64,000 nt of DNA from an uncultured Oscillospiraceae bacterium (GTDB lineage Bacteria > Bacillota > Clostridia > Oscillospirales > Oscillospiraceae). The stretch covers positions 32,128-96,127 of the forward strand of contig CAJUKH010000037.1 in the NCBI GenBank assembly GCA_910587345.1, read 5' to 3'. The position numbers and the translations under genes are program-made. Below are positions 49,138-56,324 of the stretch, one piece after another. Every line of letters starts with the position of its first letter. Position 1 is the stretch's first letter. The notes beneath the pieces are model-generated. The model did not search any database and had not been told where the DNA came from. It worked only from the letters and a program-made list of their open reading frames with translations.

Positions 49138-50223
49138 ATGGCCACTATAAGCCTTTGTATGATCGTAAAAAACGAGGAGGCCGTACTGGATCGTTGTCTC
49201 TCCAGCGTTTCCGATTTGGTGGATGAGATCATCGTGGTGGACACCGGCTCCACCGACTCCTCCCGGGAGATCGTTGCCCGATTTACCGAAAAGGTCTTTG
49301 ATTTCCCCTGGCGGGACGACTTCGCCGCCGCCCGAAATGAATCCTTTTCCCACGCATCCATGGACTACTGCATGTGGCTGGATGCCGATGATATCCTTCT
49401 GGATGCCGACCGGGCCGCTTTTCTCTCCCTGAAAAGCTCCTTGTCCCCCGATATTTCGGTGGTCATGGCCCCCTATCACACCGGCTTTGATGAAAACGGC
49501 CAGGTGACCTTCTCCTACTACCGGGAACGGCTCATCAAAAACCACGCCGGCATGACCTGGGAGGGGGCCGTCCACGAGGTCATCACCCCCACCGGGAACA
49601 TTCTTTACGCCGACTTTGCCGTCACCCACCGCAAGGCCCATCCCTCTGACCCGGACCGCAACCTGCGTATTTACCGCTCCCAACTGGCCGCCGGAAAAGA
49701 ACTGGACCCCAGACAGCAGTTTTATTACGGCCGGGAACTCTACTATCACCACCATTATGAGGAGGCCCTGACGGTCTTTCAGCGGTTTTTGGCCGAGGGG
49801 AAGGGATGGCTGGAAAATAACATTGATGCCTGCTGCCACTGCTCCTATTGTCAGGAGGAACTGGGGCATGACCGCGAAGCGCTGGCATCCCTGTTCCAAA
49901 CCTTCTCCTACGACCGTCCCCGGGCCGAGGTTTGCTGTGAAGTGGGTCGCTGGTTTTTTCAGCGGGAGCAGTACGACCGGGCCGCTTATTGGTACGCCCT
50001 GGCTCTGACCTGCCCCCGGAATGACCGCCGGGGAGGATTCATCTCCCCCGATTGTTACGGCTACCTGCCCTGTATCCAGCTTTGCGTCTGCCACAGCCGC
50101 CTTGGCAACCTGCAAAGAGCCGACGCTTTCAATGAACTGGCCGCCGCCTACAAGCCGGAAGACCCCGCCGTCCTCCACAATCGGGCTTTGTTTCACCCCC
50201 CGCTCACCGACACCTCCGGCTGA
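49138..50223 (+). CDS. Family 2 glycosyltransferase with TPR-like C-terminus
   Basis: A 361-residue GT-A fold enzyme: ISLCMIVKNEEAVLDRCLSS at 3-22, EIIVVDTGSTDSS near 34, WRDDFAAARN near 60 and the metal-binding DxD in MWLDADDILLDAD near 78. From about 200 the protein has helical pairs (QQFYYGRELYYHHHYEEALT; REQYDRAAYWYALAL) like TPR units, as in SunS-type protein glycosyltransferases. It lies directly after the two Thr-rich collagen-like genes, so glycosylating them is the natural hypothesis. ATG 49138 follows AAAGGAGG. Confidence 0.88.
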   Translation: MATISLCMIVKNEEAVLDRCLSSVSDLVDEIIVVDTGSTDSSREIVARFTEKVFDFPWRDDFAAARNESFSHASMDYCMWLDADDILLDADRAAFLSLKSSLSPDISVVMAPYHTGFDENGQVTFSYYRERLIKNHAGMTWEGAVHEVITPTGNILYADFAVTHRKAHPSDPDRNLRIYRSQLAAGKELDPRQQFYYGRELYYHHHYEEALTVFQRFLAEGKGWLENNIDACCHCSYCQEELGHDREALASLFQTFSYDRPRAEVCCEVGRWFFQREQYDRAAYWYALALTCPRNDRRGGFISPDCYGYLPCIQLCVCHSRLGNLQRADAFNELAAAYKPEDPAVLHNRALFHPPLTDTSG

Positions 50224-50258
50224 CTCCGCAAAGCCCCTTCTCCCCATCCCGCCAAAAA

Positions 50259-50347
50259 CCGGAAGGGGCATCCTGCCATCCGGCAGGATGCCCCTTCTGG
50301 TTCTACCGCTTTCCCACAAAAGCGCCCTTCCGCTTTTGTGGGAAAGC
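50259..50347. repeat. Two tandem perfect stem-loops downstream of the glycosyltransferase
   Basis: Stem 1: 50262-50277 with 50282-50297 (16 bp, extended by three pairs to 50259-50300). Stem 2: 50308-50324 with 50331-50347 (17 bp). They are unrelated in sequence. With the tRNA terminator next to them they form three consecutive hairpins in 154 bp. They may end the plus-strand transcript although no clear U run follows. Confidence 0.7.
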
Positions 50348-50348
50348 G

Positions 50349-50412
50349 AAGAAAAAGCCGATTGGTCATGTAGCCATCGCCTGCGATGGCTATTGACCTT
50401 TCGGCTTTTTCT
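50349..50412 (-). terminator. Terminator of the tRNA operon
   Basis: A long interrupted stem: AGAAAAAGCCGA pairs with TCGGCTTTTTCT, and inside it AGCCATCGC pairs with GCGATGGCT. On the minus strand it ends in CTTTTTCTT, right after tRNA-Lys. Confidence 0.8.
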
Positions 50413-50416
50413 GAGC

Positions 50417-50492
50417 TGGTGACCCGCCGGGGGTTCGAACCCCGGACAACCGGCTTAAAAGGCAGGTGCTCTACCAACTGAGCTAGCGGGTC
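50417..50492 (-). tRNA. tRNA-Lys (UUU)
   Basis: A 76-base tRNA including an encoded CCA. Acceptor GACCCGC pairs with GCGGGTC, discriminator A. The anticodon loop is CTTTTAA with anticodon TTT, and the T arm GGGGTTCGAACCCC is complete. It is last in a five-tRNA operon. Confidence 0.97.
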
Positions 50493-50560
50493 ATATACGA
50501 TTTTGGCGGGAAGTTATCAGAAAAAAGGACTGTCACGCTGCGCAGCGGCCTGGACGCTTC

Positions 50561-50640
50561 GGGTCTAACTCCTCCGACTGCGCAAAATTCCTCTGGGGCA
50601 TCCGCCCCGCCGGAATTTCGCTCCGCTCCGTCGTTAGCCC
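50561..50640 (-). other. Long imperfect hairpin in the Gln-Lys tRNA spacer
   Basis: The 174-bp spacer between tRNA-Gln and tRNA-Lys has no gene. It can fold into one interrupted hairpin: inner GGGGC-ATCC-GCCCC, then AAATTCC/GGAATTT, GCG/CGC, GAC/GTC and CTAAC/GTTAG. CGCTGCGCAGCG at 50536-50547 is a further palindrome. Confidence 0.45.
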
Positions 50641-50666
50641 CTCAGCAGGCCGCCACTCCGCGCTTC

Positions 50667-50741
50667 TGGCAGGGATGGCTGGACTCGAACCAGCGATGCG
50701 GGAGTCAAAGTCCCGTGCCTTAACCGCTTGGCTACACCCCT
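50667..50741 (-). tRNA. tRNA-Gln (UUG)
   Basis: A 75-base tRNA with encoded CCA. Acceptor AGGGGTG pairs with CATCCCT (one G-U), discriminator G. The anticodon loop CTTTGAC has anticodon TTG. D arm GCCAAGCGGTTAAGGC and T arm CTGGTTCGAGTCCAG are regular. Confidence 0.96.
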
Positions 50742-50751
50742 ATGGAAAAGA

Positions 50752-50781
50752 GCAGGGCCGAAGCCGATGCTTCGGCCCTGC
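50752..50781 (-). promoter_or_regulatory. Perfect 13-bp stem-loop in the His-Gln tRNA spacer
   Basis: Arms 50752-50764 and 50769-50781 with loop CGAT/ATCG. It may be an RNA-processing signal or a protective stem inside the tRNA precursor. Confidence 0.6.
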
Positions 50782-50790
50782 CGCATGTTC

Positions 50791-50867
50791 TGGGGTGGGC
50801 GAAGGGACTCGAACCCTCGACACTCGGAACCACAATCCGATGCTCTACCAACTGAACTACGCCCACC
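50791..50867 (-). tRNA. tRNA-His (GUG)
   Basis: A 77-base tRNA with encoded CCA. It has the extra 5' G(-1) opposite a C discriminator that is diagnostic for tRNA-His, acceptor GTGGGCG/CGCCCAC and anticodon loop ATTGTGG (anticodon GTG). Confidence 0.97.
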
Positions 50868-50896
50868 ATATTGTTTTGCTTGCCGCCAAGAAAAAG

Positions 50897-50973
<77 letters not shown>

Positions 50974-51073
50974 ATATCGTTCAGGCTCTTTTCAATGAAG
51001 CAGCCGCTTCGCCGATTTTCCGGCGCCAACTATATACAAAACAGCCGGCATTTACCCGAGCCACAGGTACATA

Positions 51074-51147
51074 TGGAGCGGGTGATGGGAATCGAACCCA
51101 CGCGACCAGCTTGGAAGGCTGGGATTCTACCATTGAACTACACCCGC
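51074..51147 (-). tRNA. tRNA-Gly (UCC)
   Basis: A 74-base tRNA with encoded CCA, acceptor GCGGGTG/CACCCGC, discriminator T, and anticodon loop CTTCCAA (anticodon TCC). It is first in the operon, about 35 bp downstream of the promoter -10. Confidence 0.97.
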
Positions 51148-51181
51148 ATAGGCCGACACGCTCCAAATCGTCAGCTTTGAT

Positions 51182-51211
51182 ATGATAGCACACTCCCCCA
51201 CCCTTTGTCAA
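51182..51211 (-). promoter_or_regulatory. Promoter of the tRNA operon
   Basis: On the minus strand TTGACA (51211-51206), 18-bp spacer and TATCAT (51187-51182) with extended TGC. It serves tRNA-Gly-Arg-His-Gln-Lys. Confidence 0.78.
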
Positions 51212-51299
51212 TCCCTTTTTTCCAACCTGACCCAAAAACTGCCCTGTATGCTTTTCCTCCCGCCGGCAAAGATAAGAAAAAAGCACGGGAGGCGGCTGT

Positions 51300-51839
51300 A
51301 TGGCCCTTATTTTCTGGCAATTTTTATTTTTCAGCTTTTGCGGATTTTTGATGGAGGTGGCCTTTGCCCGCCTGACCCACAGCCCGAAGCCCGACAGAAA
51401 GTGTCATCTTCTTCTCCCCGTTTGCCCGGTCTACGGTCTGGGGGCGCTGGCCGTACTGGCTCTTCCCGCTTCGGTCAAAGCCTCTCCCGCCCTTCTCTAT
51501 CTGTTGGGCGGGATGGTCTGCACCCTTGTGGAATGGGGGATGTCCCATTTTTACGAAAAGGCCGCCCATGCGGCCTTTTGGAGCTACCATGCCCTGCCCT
51601 GGAATCTCAACGGCAGGGTCTGCCTCTGGTTCAGTCTGTTTTGGGGCGGGCTGCTCCTCCCCCTTGTCTATCTGGTGCAGCCCTGGGTGCTGACCTGGGC
51701 TGCCGCCGTCCCGGACGGCGTGACCTTTCCCGCCTTCTTGCTCTATCTGGCGGACGCCGGTCTCTCTTTGTCCATCCTCCGTCGGGAAGGCCCCGCCGGG
51801 CTGAAGTGGTATGTCCGCTCCCGCCCCCTGCGGGCATAG
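51300..51839 (+). CDS. Putative ABC-transporter type IV membrane protein (PF06541-like)
   Basis: A 179-residue membrane protein with four to five helices. It shows the family pattern of an N-terminal FFSFCGFLMEVAFAR helix, PVCPVYGLGALAV near 40, VEWGMSHFYEKAAHAAFWSY near 77 and NLNGRVCLWFSLFWGGL near 102. The family is annotated CmpB/type IV ABC-like but its real function is unclear. The start has GGGAGG upstream. It is convergent with the small gene at 51841, only 2 bp apart. Confidence 0.8.
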   Translation: MALIFWQFLFFSFCGFLMEVAFARLTHSPKPDRKCHLLLPVCPVYGLGALAVLALPASVKASPALLYLLGGMVCTLVEWGMSHFYEKAAHAAFWSYHALPWNLNGRVCLWFSLFWGGLLLPLVYLVQPWVLTWAAAVPDGVTFPAFLLYLADAGLSLSILRREGPAGLKWYVRSRPLRA

Positions 51840-51840
51840 C

Positions 51841-52053
51841 TTACGCCCGGCGCAGCTCGGCCAGCGTCTCGTCGATGGTCTTTTGCGGGATGTAACCCCT
51901 GGCCACAGCGATGACCTGTTCCAGCGTCACCGTCCGGGCCGCTCCCATCATGGGATGACGAAGCACGGTGGGAAAGCGCTTTTGAAACACCGCCTTGGCG
52001 GGGCCGTAGTCCATCAGCTCTCCCACTGTAATTTTGTTGCCCTTCAGATCCAT
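51841..52053 (-). CDS. Small DUF1858-like protein
   Basis: A 70-residue protein, MDLKGNKITVGELMDYGPAK at its start, then VFQKRFPTVLRHPMMGAART and VTLEQVIAVARGYIPQKTID. The TVGELM...TLEQVIAVA...I..TLAEL pattern resembles DUF1858, a small helical domain, but the Cys pair many members have is missing. ATG 52053 is chosen because GGAGGTGA lies five bases upstream, inside the longer open frame. Function unknown. Confidence 0.7.
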   Translation of the reverse strand: MDLKGNKITVGELMDYGPAKAVFQKRFPTVLRHPMMGAARTVTLEQVIAVARGYIPQKTIDETLAELRRA

Positions 52054-52099
52054 TGTATCACCTCCCATCTATCCTATGCGCCCGGGGTGATTTTTTGAC

Positions 52100-52128
52100 T
52101 TGCAAGCCGGCCTTTGCCGTGGTATAGT
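52100..52128 (+). promoter_or_regulatory. Promoter of the membrane protein gene at 52166
   Basis: TTGCAA (52100-52105), 17-bp spacer and TATAGT (52123-52128) with extended TGG. The nearby TTGACT at 52095 would give a 22-bp spacer and is less likely. Confidence 0.65.
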
Positions 52129-52165
52129 TTACTCTAATATCCCCCAAAGAAAGGAAGGTCCTTCC

Positions 52166-52984
52166 ATGAAGCGTGAGCGAAAACCCCTTCGTCCCGGCAA
52201 GGGGAAATGGCTGAATTTTATTTACGGCATTCTGCGGCTGTCGGTATTTCTGGTCCTCATCGCCCAGTTTTTCAACCGGGACTATGAGAGTGTTTTCCTT
52301 TGTATTCTCACCCTTTTTCTCTTCCTGGTCCCCAGCATTTTAGAGCGCCGTCTCCGGGTGGTGGTCCCCGACACGCTGGAGATCATCATCCTTCTCTTCA
52401 TCTACGCCGCCGAGATCCTGGGCGAGATCCGGGCCTACTACATCCAGTTTCCTTACTGGGACACCATGCTCCATACCCTTAACGGCTTTCTCTGCGCCGC
52501 CATCGGCTTCTCCCTGGTGGATCTTCTCAACCGCAGCACAAAAATTTCCACCTTCTCCCTCTCCCCTGTCTATATGGCGGTGGTAGCCTTTTGCTTCTCC
52601 ATGACCGTCGGTGTGATGTGGGAGTTTTTTGAATGCGCCATGGACCGGTTTTTCCTTTTGGATATGCAAAAAGACGCCATTATGAACACCATCTCCTCTG
52701 TAATGCTGGACCCCGCCGGCGGCAATACCCCTGTCATCATTCAGGACATCGCTGACGTCATCATCGTCCACTCCGACGGTGCCCAGCAGGCCCTCGGCCT
52801 GGGCGGCTATCTGGATGTGGGTATCTGGGACACCATGAAGGACCTCTTCGTCAACTTTATCGGCGCCACCGTCTTTTCCATCATCGGCTATTTTTACGTC
52901 AAGCAGCGGGGAAAGGGCAAACTGGCCTCCTCCTTCATCCCCCGGCGCCGGGAGGACCTCCTTCCCACGAAAGACCGCCGATGA
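52166..52984 (+). CDS. Polytopic membrane protein of unknown function (YjdF/DUF2238-like)
   Basis: A 272-residue membrane protein with about six helices. It has a basic N-terminus (MKRERKPLRPGKGKW), a conserved-looking IQFPYWDTMLHTLNGFLCAA IGF region near 95-115 and VGVMWEFFECAMDRF near 152, where D, H, E residues at membrane edges resemble DUF2238/YjdF proteins. Between helices 5 and 6 is a soluble loop (DIADVIIVHSDGAQQALGLG). The C-terminus is basic. Function unknown. ATG 52166 follows AAGGAAGG. Confidence 0.65.
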   Translation: MKRERKPLRPGKGKWLNFIYGILRLSVFLVLIAQFFNRDYESVFLCILTLFLFLVPSILERRLRVVVPDTLEIIILLFIYAAEILGEIRAYYIQFPYWDTMLHTLNGFLCAAIGFSLVDLLNRSTKISTFSLSPVYMAVVAFCFSMTVGVMWEFFECAMDRFFLLDMQKDAIMNTISSVMLDPAGGNTPVIIQDIADVIIVHSDGAQQALGLGGYLDVGIWDTMKDLFVNFIGATVFSIIGYFYVKQRGKGKLASSFIPRRREDLLPTKDRR

Positions 52985-52986
52985 CC

Positions 52987-53015
52987 GCATATTTCTCCCC
53001 CGCCAGGCCATACTA
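52987..53015 (+). promoter_or_regulatory. Sigma-G-type promoter of the DUF1540 gene
   Basis: GCATA (52987-52991), 17-bp spacer and CATACTA (53009-53015) fit the forespore sigma-G pattern (GHATR, then CATnnTA). The ATG is 53 bp downstream. No sigma-A-type promoter was seen. Confidence 0.55.
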
Positions 53016-53067
53016 AAGGCGTACCACGATCAACAAAGGGAATCCGGAATCAAGGGAGGAAATCATC

Positions 53068-53268
53068 ATGGATCGGAAAACAAACGGTAACCCCAATATC
53101 AAGTGTTCTGTCAGCTCCTGCGCTTACCACACCCCCGCCACCGGCGGCCTGTGTACCCTGCAGGGCATCTCTGTGGGTTGTACCCAGCAGAACGTAGCCA
53201 AGTGCGACTGTACCGAGTGCGCCTCCTTCAAGCTGGGCGACCACGGCACCGACTGCGGCTGCAAGTAA
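53068..53268 (+). CDS. DUF1540 cysteine-rich small protein
   Basis: A 66-residue protein with nine Cys. The DUF1540 pattern IKCSVSSCAYHTPATGGLCT (12-31) is followed by GISVGCTQQ and then CDCTECASFKLGDHGTDCGC. These proteins probably bind metal or form disulfides; their role is unknown and they are frequent in spore formers. GGGAGG precedes the ATG. The sigma-G-like promoter suggests forespore expression. Next gene starts 43 bp later. Confidence 0.88.
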   Translation: MDRKTNGNPNIKCSVSSCAYHTPATGGLCTLQGISVGCTQQNVAKCDCTECASFKLGDHGTDCGCK

Positions 53269-53311
53269 GATCCCACCCCCTTCGGGGGGATACATATCCG
53301 GGGGTGAGTCC

Positions 53312-53563
53312 ATGCCCTACTATCTTTACATACTCCGCTGCGGCGACAACAGTCTCTATACCGGCATCACCACCGATGTGGCCCGGCGGCTGGCCGCCCA
53401 TCAAAGCGGCAAGGGCGCCAAATACACCCGGGGACGTGGGCCGCTGACTCTGGTCTATCAGGAGGAACTGCCCGACAAGCCCTCCGCCCTCCGCCGGGAA
53501 CTGGCGGTGAAGGCCCTGACCCGTGAAGAAAAGCTGGCCCTTATCCAGAGGGGGAGTGCGTAA
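53312..53563 (+). CDS. GIY-YIG nuclease superfamily protein (YhbQ/UPF0213-like)
   Basis: An 83-residue single-domain GIY-YIG protein. The core is YYLYILRCGDNSLYTGITTD with the paired Y-L/Y-T-G strands, then RRLAAHQSGKGAKYTRGRGP, where Arg and the conserved KYT/RGR segment lie. The metal-binding Glu would be in SALRREL. Members cleave or bind DNA structures; biological role unclear. It overlaps the following gene by one base. Confidence 0.92.
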   Translation: MPYYLYILRCGDNSLYTGITTDVARRLAAHQSGKGAKYTRGRGPLTLVYQEELPDKPSALRRELAVKALTREEKLALIQRGSA

Positions 53564-54072
53564 TGCGCCTCTTTTACGGCCTTCCCTTTCCCCATCGGGT
53601 CCGGCGGGATCTTCTGCTGGCCCAGAGGCCTTTGCTGCAAAATTCCATCAGAGGGAATTTCACCTCGGTCACCAATTTCCACCTGACCCTTGCCTTTCTG
53701 GGGGAGGTGGAGGAGGCCCGTCTCCCCCTTCTCTTTTCCATTCTGGATGCGGTAAAACGGCCCCCCTTTGACCTTCTTTTCACCCATTTAGACCATTTCG
53801 ACGGAGGGATCTGGTATCTCTCCCCCGCCCCCTGCCCCCCTCTTTTCACTTTGGAAAAAGCTCTCTCCGCTGCCCTTTCCCGGGAAGGATTCTCTCTGCC
53901 GGAGCGTCCCTATACGCCCCACCTGACTCTGGGGCGAAAAATCGTTCTCCGGAACGGATTCACCCCCTCCCCCTGTCTGTATCACCCCATCCCCGCCCAC
54001 ACGGAGGGTCCCCGGCTCTTCTGGTCCCACCGGGTGGATGGGGTCCTCACCTATACCCCCCTTGCCCCATAA
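53563..54072 (+). CDS. thpR: RNA 2',3'-cyclic phosphodiesterase (ThpR, 2H family)
   Basis: A 169-residue 2H phosphoesterase. The two catalytic H-x-T-x motifs are FHLTLAFLGEV near 44 and PHLTLGRKI near 122. It begins MRLFYGLPFPHRVRRDL, the usual ThpR strand. It opens 2',3'-cyclic phosphates on RNA ends (known for the family). Translation is coupled to the GIY-YIG gene through TAATG. A terminator follows. Confidence 0.92.
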   Translation: MRLFYGLPFPHRVRRDLLLAQRPLLQNSIRGNFTSVTNFHLTLAFLGEVEEARLPLLFSILDAVKRPPFDLLFTHLDHFDGGIWYLSPAPCPPLFTLEKALSAALSREGFSLPERPYTPHLTLGRKIVLRNGFTPSPCLYHPIPAHTEGPRLFWSHRVDGVLTYTPLAP

Positions 54073-54074
54073 CA

Positions 54075-54113
54075 AAAAGGAGCCTGGACGAGCACTCTCG
54101 TCCAGGCTCTTTC
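54075..54113. terminator. Bidirectional terminator between thpR and the TraX-like gene
   Basis: A perfect 13-bp stem (54080-54092 with 54097-54109), loop CACT, A run before and TTTCT after. Confidence 0.85.
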
Positions 54114-54863
54114 TCACCCTGTGATGACCGCCGCCAAAGCGGCAAACACCAGAAAATGGACCGGATAAAACACATAGAAGAACCATTTATTCCCCTTCCC
54201 CCGCTGCCCGTTGTAAAGCAATAGTACCGGCACCGCCAGCGCCGTCCAGGGGGAGACAATAAGCAAAGGCGCCAGCCCCAGCACCCTCAGCCTTCCCCTG
54301 TCCCGCAGCAGATACACCAGCACTGCCGCCAACACCCCCAGGAACACATACTCCCCCCGAACCAGCAGGGCCGCCCCCATGCCCGCCGCAGTAATAGCGG
54401 CGATGGCCGCCATACGGACTCCTCCCTTCTCCGCCCACCGCTCCTCCGCCTTTGTGATGGCCAAAAGGGTAAAGATGGCTACGGTGAAGGTGAACATCAC
54501 ATTTTGAAGCCGGAAGGAAAACACCCTGTGGAACTGCACCAGATCATAGGGGATCTCGGACAGAAGGGCAAATATTCCCATTCGCACCCCATAGCCCACC
54601 CGGTCCCGGGTGTGAAGAAAGCCCTCCACCACCAGAAAACAGAAAATAGGAAAGGCCATCCGCCCCAGAATATGGCACAGTTCCTGTCCCTTCATGATCT
54701 GCCACAGGGCGGCGGGGGAATCCCCGTTCACCGTTAAAGTGCCTCCTGCCATATAGGGCACCAGCATGGCCCCCAGCAGAAAACTGCCGATATGGTCTAT
54801 CACCATGCTGATCATAGCGACCCGTTTCAGGCCAAAACTGGTCAAAATTCCTTCTTTCAACAT
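54114..54863 (-). CDS. TraX family membrane protein
   Basis: A 249-residue polytopic protein with about seven helices, matching TraX: LKRVAMISMVIDHIGSFLLG near 12 (conserved D-H), LGRMAFPIFCFLVVEGFLHT near 66, LSEIPYDLVQF near 98 and NVMFTFTVAIF near 115. TraX acetylates pilin in F plasmids, while chromosomal relatives are probably membrane acyltransferases. ATG 54863 is chosen for GGGAGG upstream; the frame remains open upstream without a site. Confidence 0.88.
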   Translation of the reverse strand: MLKEGILTSFGLKRVAMISMVIDHIGSFLLGAMLVPYMAGGTLTVNGDSPAALWQIMKGQELCHILGRMAFPIFCFLVVEGFLHTRDRVGYGVRMGIFALLSEIPYDLVQFHRVFSFRLQNVMFTFTVAIFTLLAITKAEERWAEKGGVRMAAIAAITAAGMGAALLVRGEYVFLGVLAAVLVYLLRDRGRLRVLGLAPLLIVSPWTALAVPVLLLYNGQRGKGNKWFFYVFYPVHFLVFAALAAVITG

Positions 54864-54945
54864 ACCGCTGCCTCCCTTTGGACCTATGCTATCACAAAAA
54901 ACAGCAGAACGCTTTACAAAACCTTTAAGATTTCCGAAAAATGCG

Positions 54946-54974
54946 GGAACGGGTGAGTACGGCTCACCCGTTCC
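54946..54974 (-). terminator. Terminator of the PAP2 gene
   Basis: A perfect 12-bp stem (54946-54957 with 54963-54974) followed on the minus strand by CGCATTTTTC. Confidence 0.8.
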
Positions 54975-54981
54975 TTGTTCC

Positions 54982-55527
54982 TCACAGTGTCTCCCTTCCC
55001 CGTACCATTCTTCCCGCCGCCCAGCCGCAAAAGGCTCCGGCCAGGGCGCCGCAGAGGACATCGGTGGGAAAATGGACCCCCACATACAGCCGGGACAGGC
55101 CCATGGCCACCGCCGCCGCCACAGCGGCATACCGCCACCGCCCCGGCAGGGTCCCCCACCAGGCCAGAGCACAGGCGAAAGCGGCGCTGGTGTGGCCCGA
55201 GGGGAAGGAGTGGGGGTCCCCCTCATACACAAGGGCGGCAAGCCCCTCCACCATCAGCCAGGGCCGGGTCCGGTCCACCAGCGGCTTGAGAAACAGGTTC
55301 ACCAGCGCCAGATTGAACACCAGCGCCGCCGCCCCGGCCAGTCCTGCCCGCCGGGTCCGGGGGAAGAGGAGCAGCAGGGCGCACAGCAATATCCATAGCA
55401 TCCCACCGTCCCCCAGATGGGTAAAAAAGGATACCGCCTCATTGACCCCCGGCCTGCGGGCCGCCTCCTGAAACCAGAGAAGGACCGGACCCTCTATATT
55501 GGCCAGCACAGTCCAAAAACCTTCCAT
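54982..55527 (-). CDS. PAP2 superfamily membrane phosphatase
   Basis: A 181-residue membrane phosphatase with five or six helices. The three PAP2 catalytic motifs are complete: KPLVDRTRP near 93, PSGHTSAAF near 119 and SRLYVGVHFPTDV near 153. Likely substrates are undecaprenyl diphosphate or other lipid phosphates, dephosphorylated outside the membrane. ATG 55527 follows GAGGTGG. Confidence 0.92.
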   Translation of the reverse strand: MEGFWTVLANIEGPVLLWFQEAARRPGVNEAVSFFTHLGDGGMLWILLCALLLLFPRTRRAGLAGAAALVFNLALVNLFLKPLVDRTRPWLMVEGLAALVYEGDPHSFPSGHTSAAFACALAWWGTLPGRWRYAAVAAAVAMGLSRLYVGVHFPTDVLCGALAGAFCGWAAGRMVRGRETL

Positions 55528-55568
55528 CTTTCCACCTCTTTCGCCGCATTCTCCCAAAAAATTCATAA

Positions 55569-55598
55569 AAACGGGGCGGGGAACTCCCCGCCCCGTTT
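55569..55598 (-). terminator. Terminator of the DUF4330-like gene
   Basis: A 13-bp GC stem (55569-55581 with 55586-55598), loop AACT/AGTT, then TTTTTATGAATTTTTT on the minus strand. Confidence 0.88.
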
Positions 55599-55609
55599 GG
55601 GCGCTTCTC

Positions 55610-56158
55610 TCAGGCCACAGGCTGCCGCTCGGCGCCGGTACCGCTGGCCCACTCACAGGTCAGAACGATGCCGCCGTTGAGTTCAAAGTGGGTGGTCTTC
55701 ACAATATGGGTCTTCCCCACCCGGACCTCCTGGCTGCCCAGCTCGGTCTTGATGTCACTGGCCACATGGCCCTTCACGGTGAAGGTAACATCCAGGGTAT
55801 CCTCCATCACGGGGATGATCACATCTCCGTCCATGGAGCTGATCACTGCCTTGGCCTCATGGGGCACGGCGATGGCATCGGTCACATAGGCACTCAGAAG
55901 GGTCCCGTTGGACATGAGCTGGTCGCCTTCATAGCCGGCTTCCTTGGCTGCGTCGATGAACTCCAGCACATCCTCATACACTTCCTTCTCCACGCCCTTC
56001 ACCCGCACGGTATAGGTAATGTCGGTGCCCACCTCCACCACGGCGGGGCCCAGTCGGCCGGACATTTTCAGGGCCACAGCCCCCACGGCGGCCACCACGA
56101 TAATGGCCACCAGAAGGTCGATGATGTTGATCTTTCCAAAGAGCTTTCCGTCTTTCAT
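55610..56158 (-). CDS. DUF4330 family membrane-anchored protein
   Basis: A 182-residue protein with one N-terminal membrane helix (INIIDLLVAIIVVAAVGAVA, about 9-28) and an extracytoplasmic beta-rich domain. The start MKDGKLFGKINIIDLL and the pattern TYTVRVKGVEKEVYEDVLEF are typical of DUF4330, which is often beside polysaccharide or capsule genes. Here the GT4-CsaB fusion lies divergently upstream, so a cell-envelope polysaccharide role is plausible (inference). AAAGGAG precedes ATG 56158. Confidence 0.82.
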   Translation of the reverse strand: MKDGKLFGKINIIDLLVAIIVVAAVGAVALKMSGRLGPAVVEVGTDITYTVRVKGVEKEVYEDVLEFIDAAKEAGYEGDQLMSNGTLLSAYVTDAIAVPHEAKAVISSMDGDVIIPVMEDTLDVTFTVKGHVASDIKTELGSQEVRVGKTHIVKTTHFELNGGIVLTCEWASGTGAERQPVA

Positions 56159-56206
56159 TGGTATTCTCCTTTTTCCGGTTTCCGGGAAATCTCTGTCGAT
56201 TTCTGG

Positions 56207-56234
56207 TTGTATATTTTTCCGTCTGTGGTACAAT
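56207..56234 (+). promoter_or_regulatory. Promoter of the GT4-CsaB gene
   Basis: TTGTAT (56207-56212), 16-bp spacer, TACAAT (56229-56234) with extended TGG. On the minus strand TTGTAC and TACAAC with a 16-bp spacer overlap it and may serve the DUF4330 gene. Confidence 0.6.
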
Positions 56235-56267
56235 AGACTTTGGGCTTTCCCAAGCTCTACCACAGAC
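56221..56267. promoter_or_regulatory. 10-bp inverted repeat spanning the divergent promoters
   Basis: GTCTGTGGTA (56221-56230) and TACCACAGAC (56258-56267) are perfect complements 27 bp apart, with a nested TTGGG/CCCAA. The left arm overlaps the -10 of the GT4-CsaB promoter. A shared operator or a leader hairpin is possible. Confidence 0.5.
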
Positions 56268-56324
56268 CGACCCTCATTTTACCACATTCTGTTCTTTCTC
56301 ACAAGTCTTTTTTCGGAGGGAACC

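Noticed and set aside
52095..52128. TTGACT as -35 of the gene at 52166
   Set aside because: The spacer to TATAGT would be 22 bp; TTGCAA at 52100 gives 17 bp.
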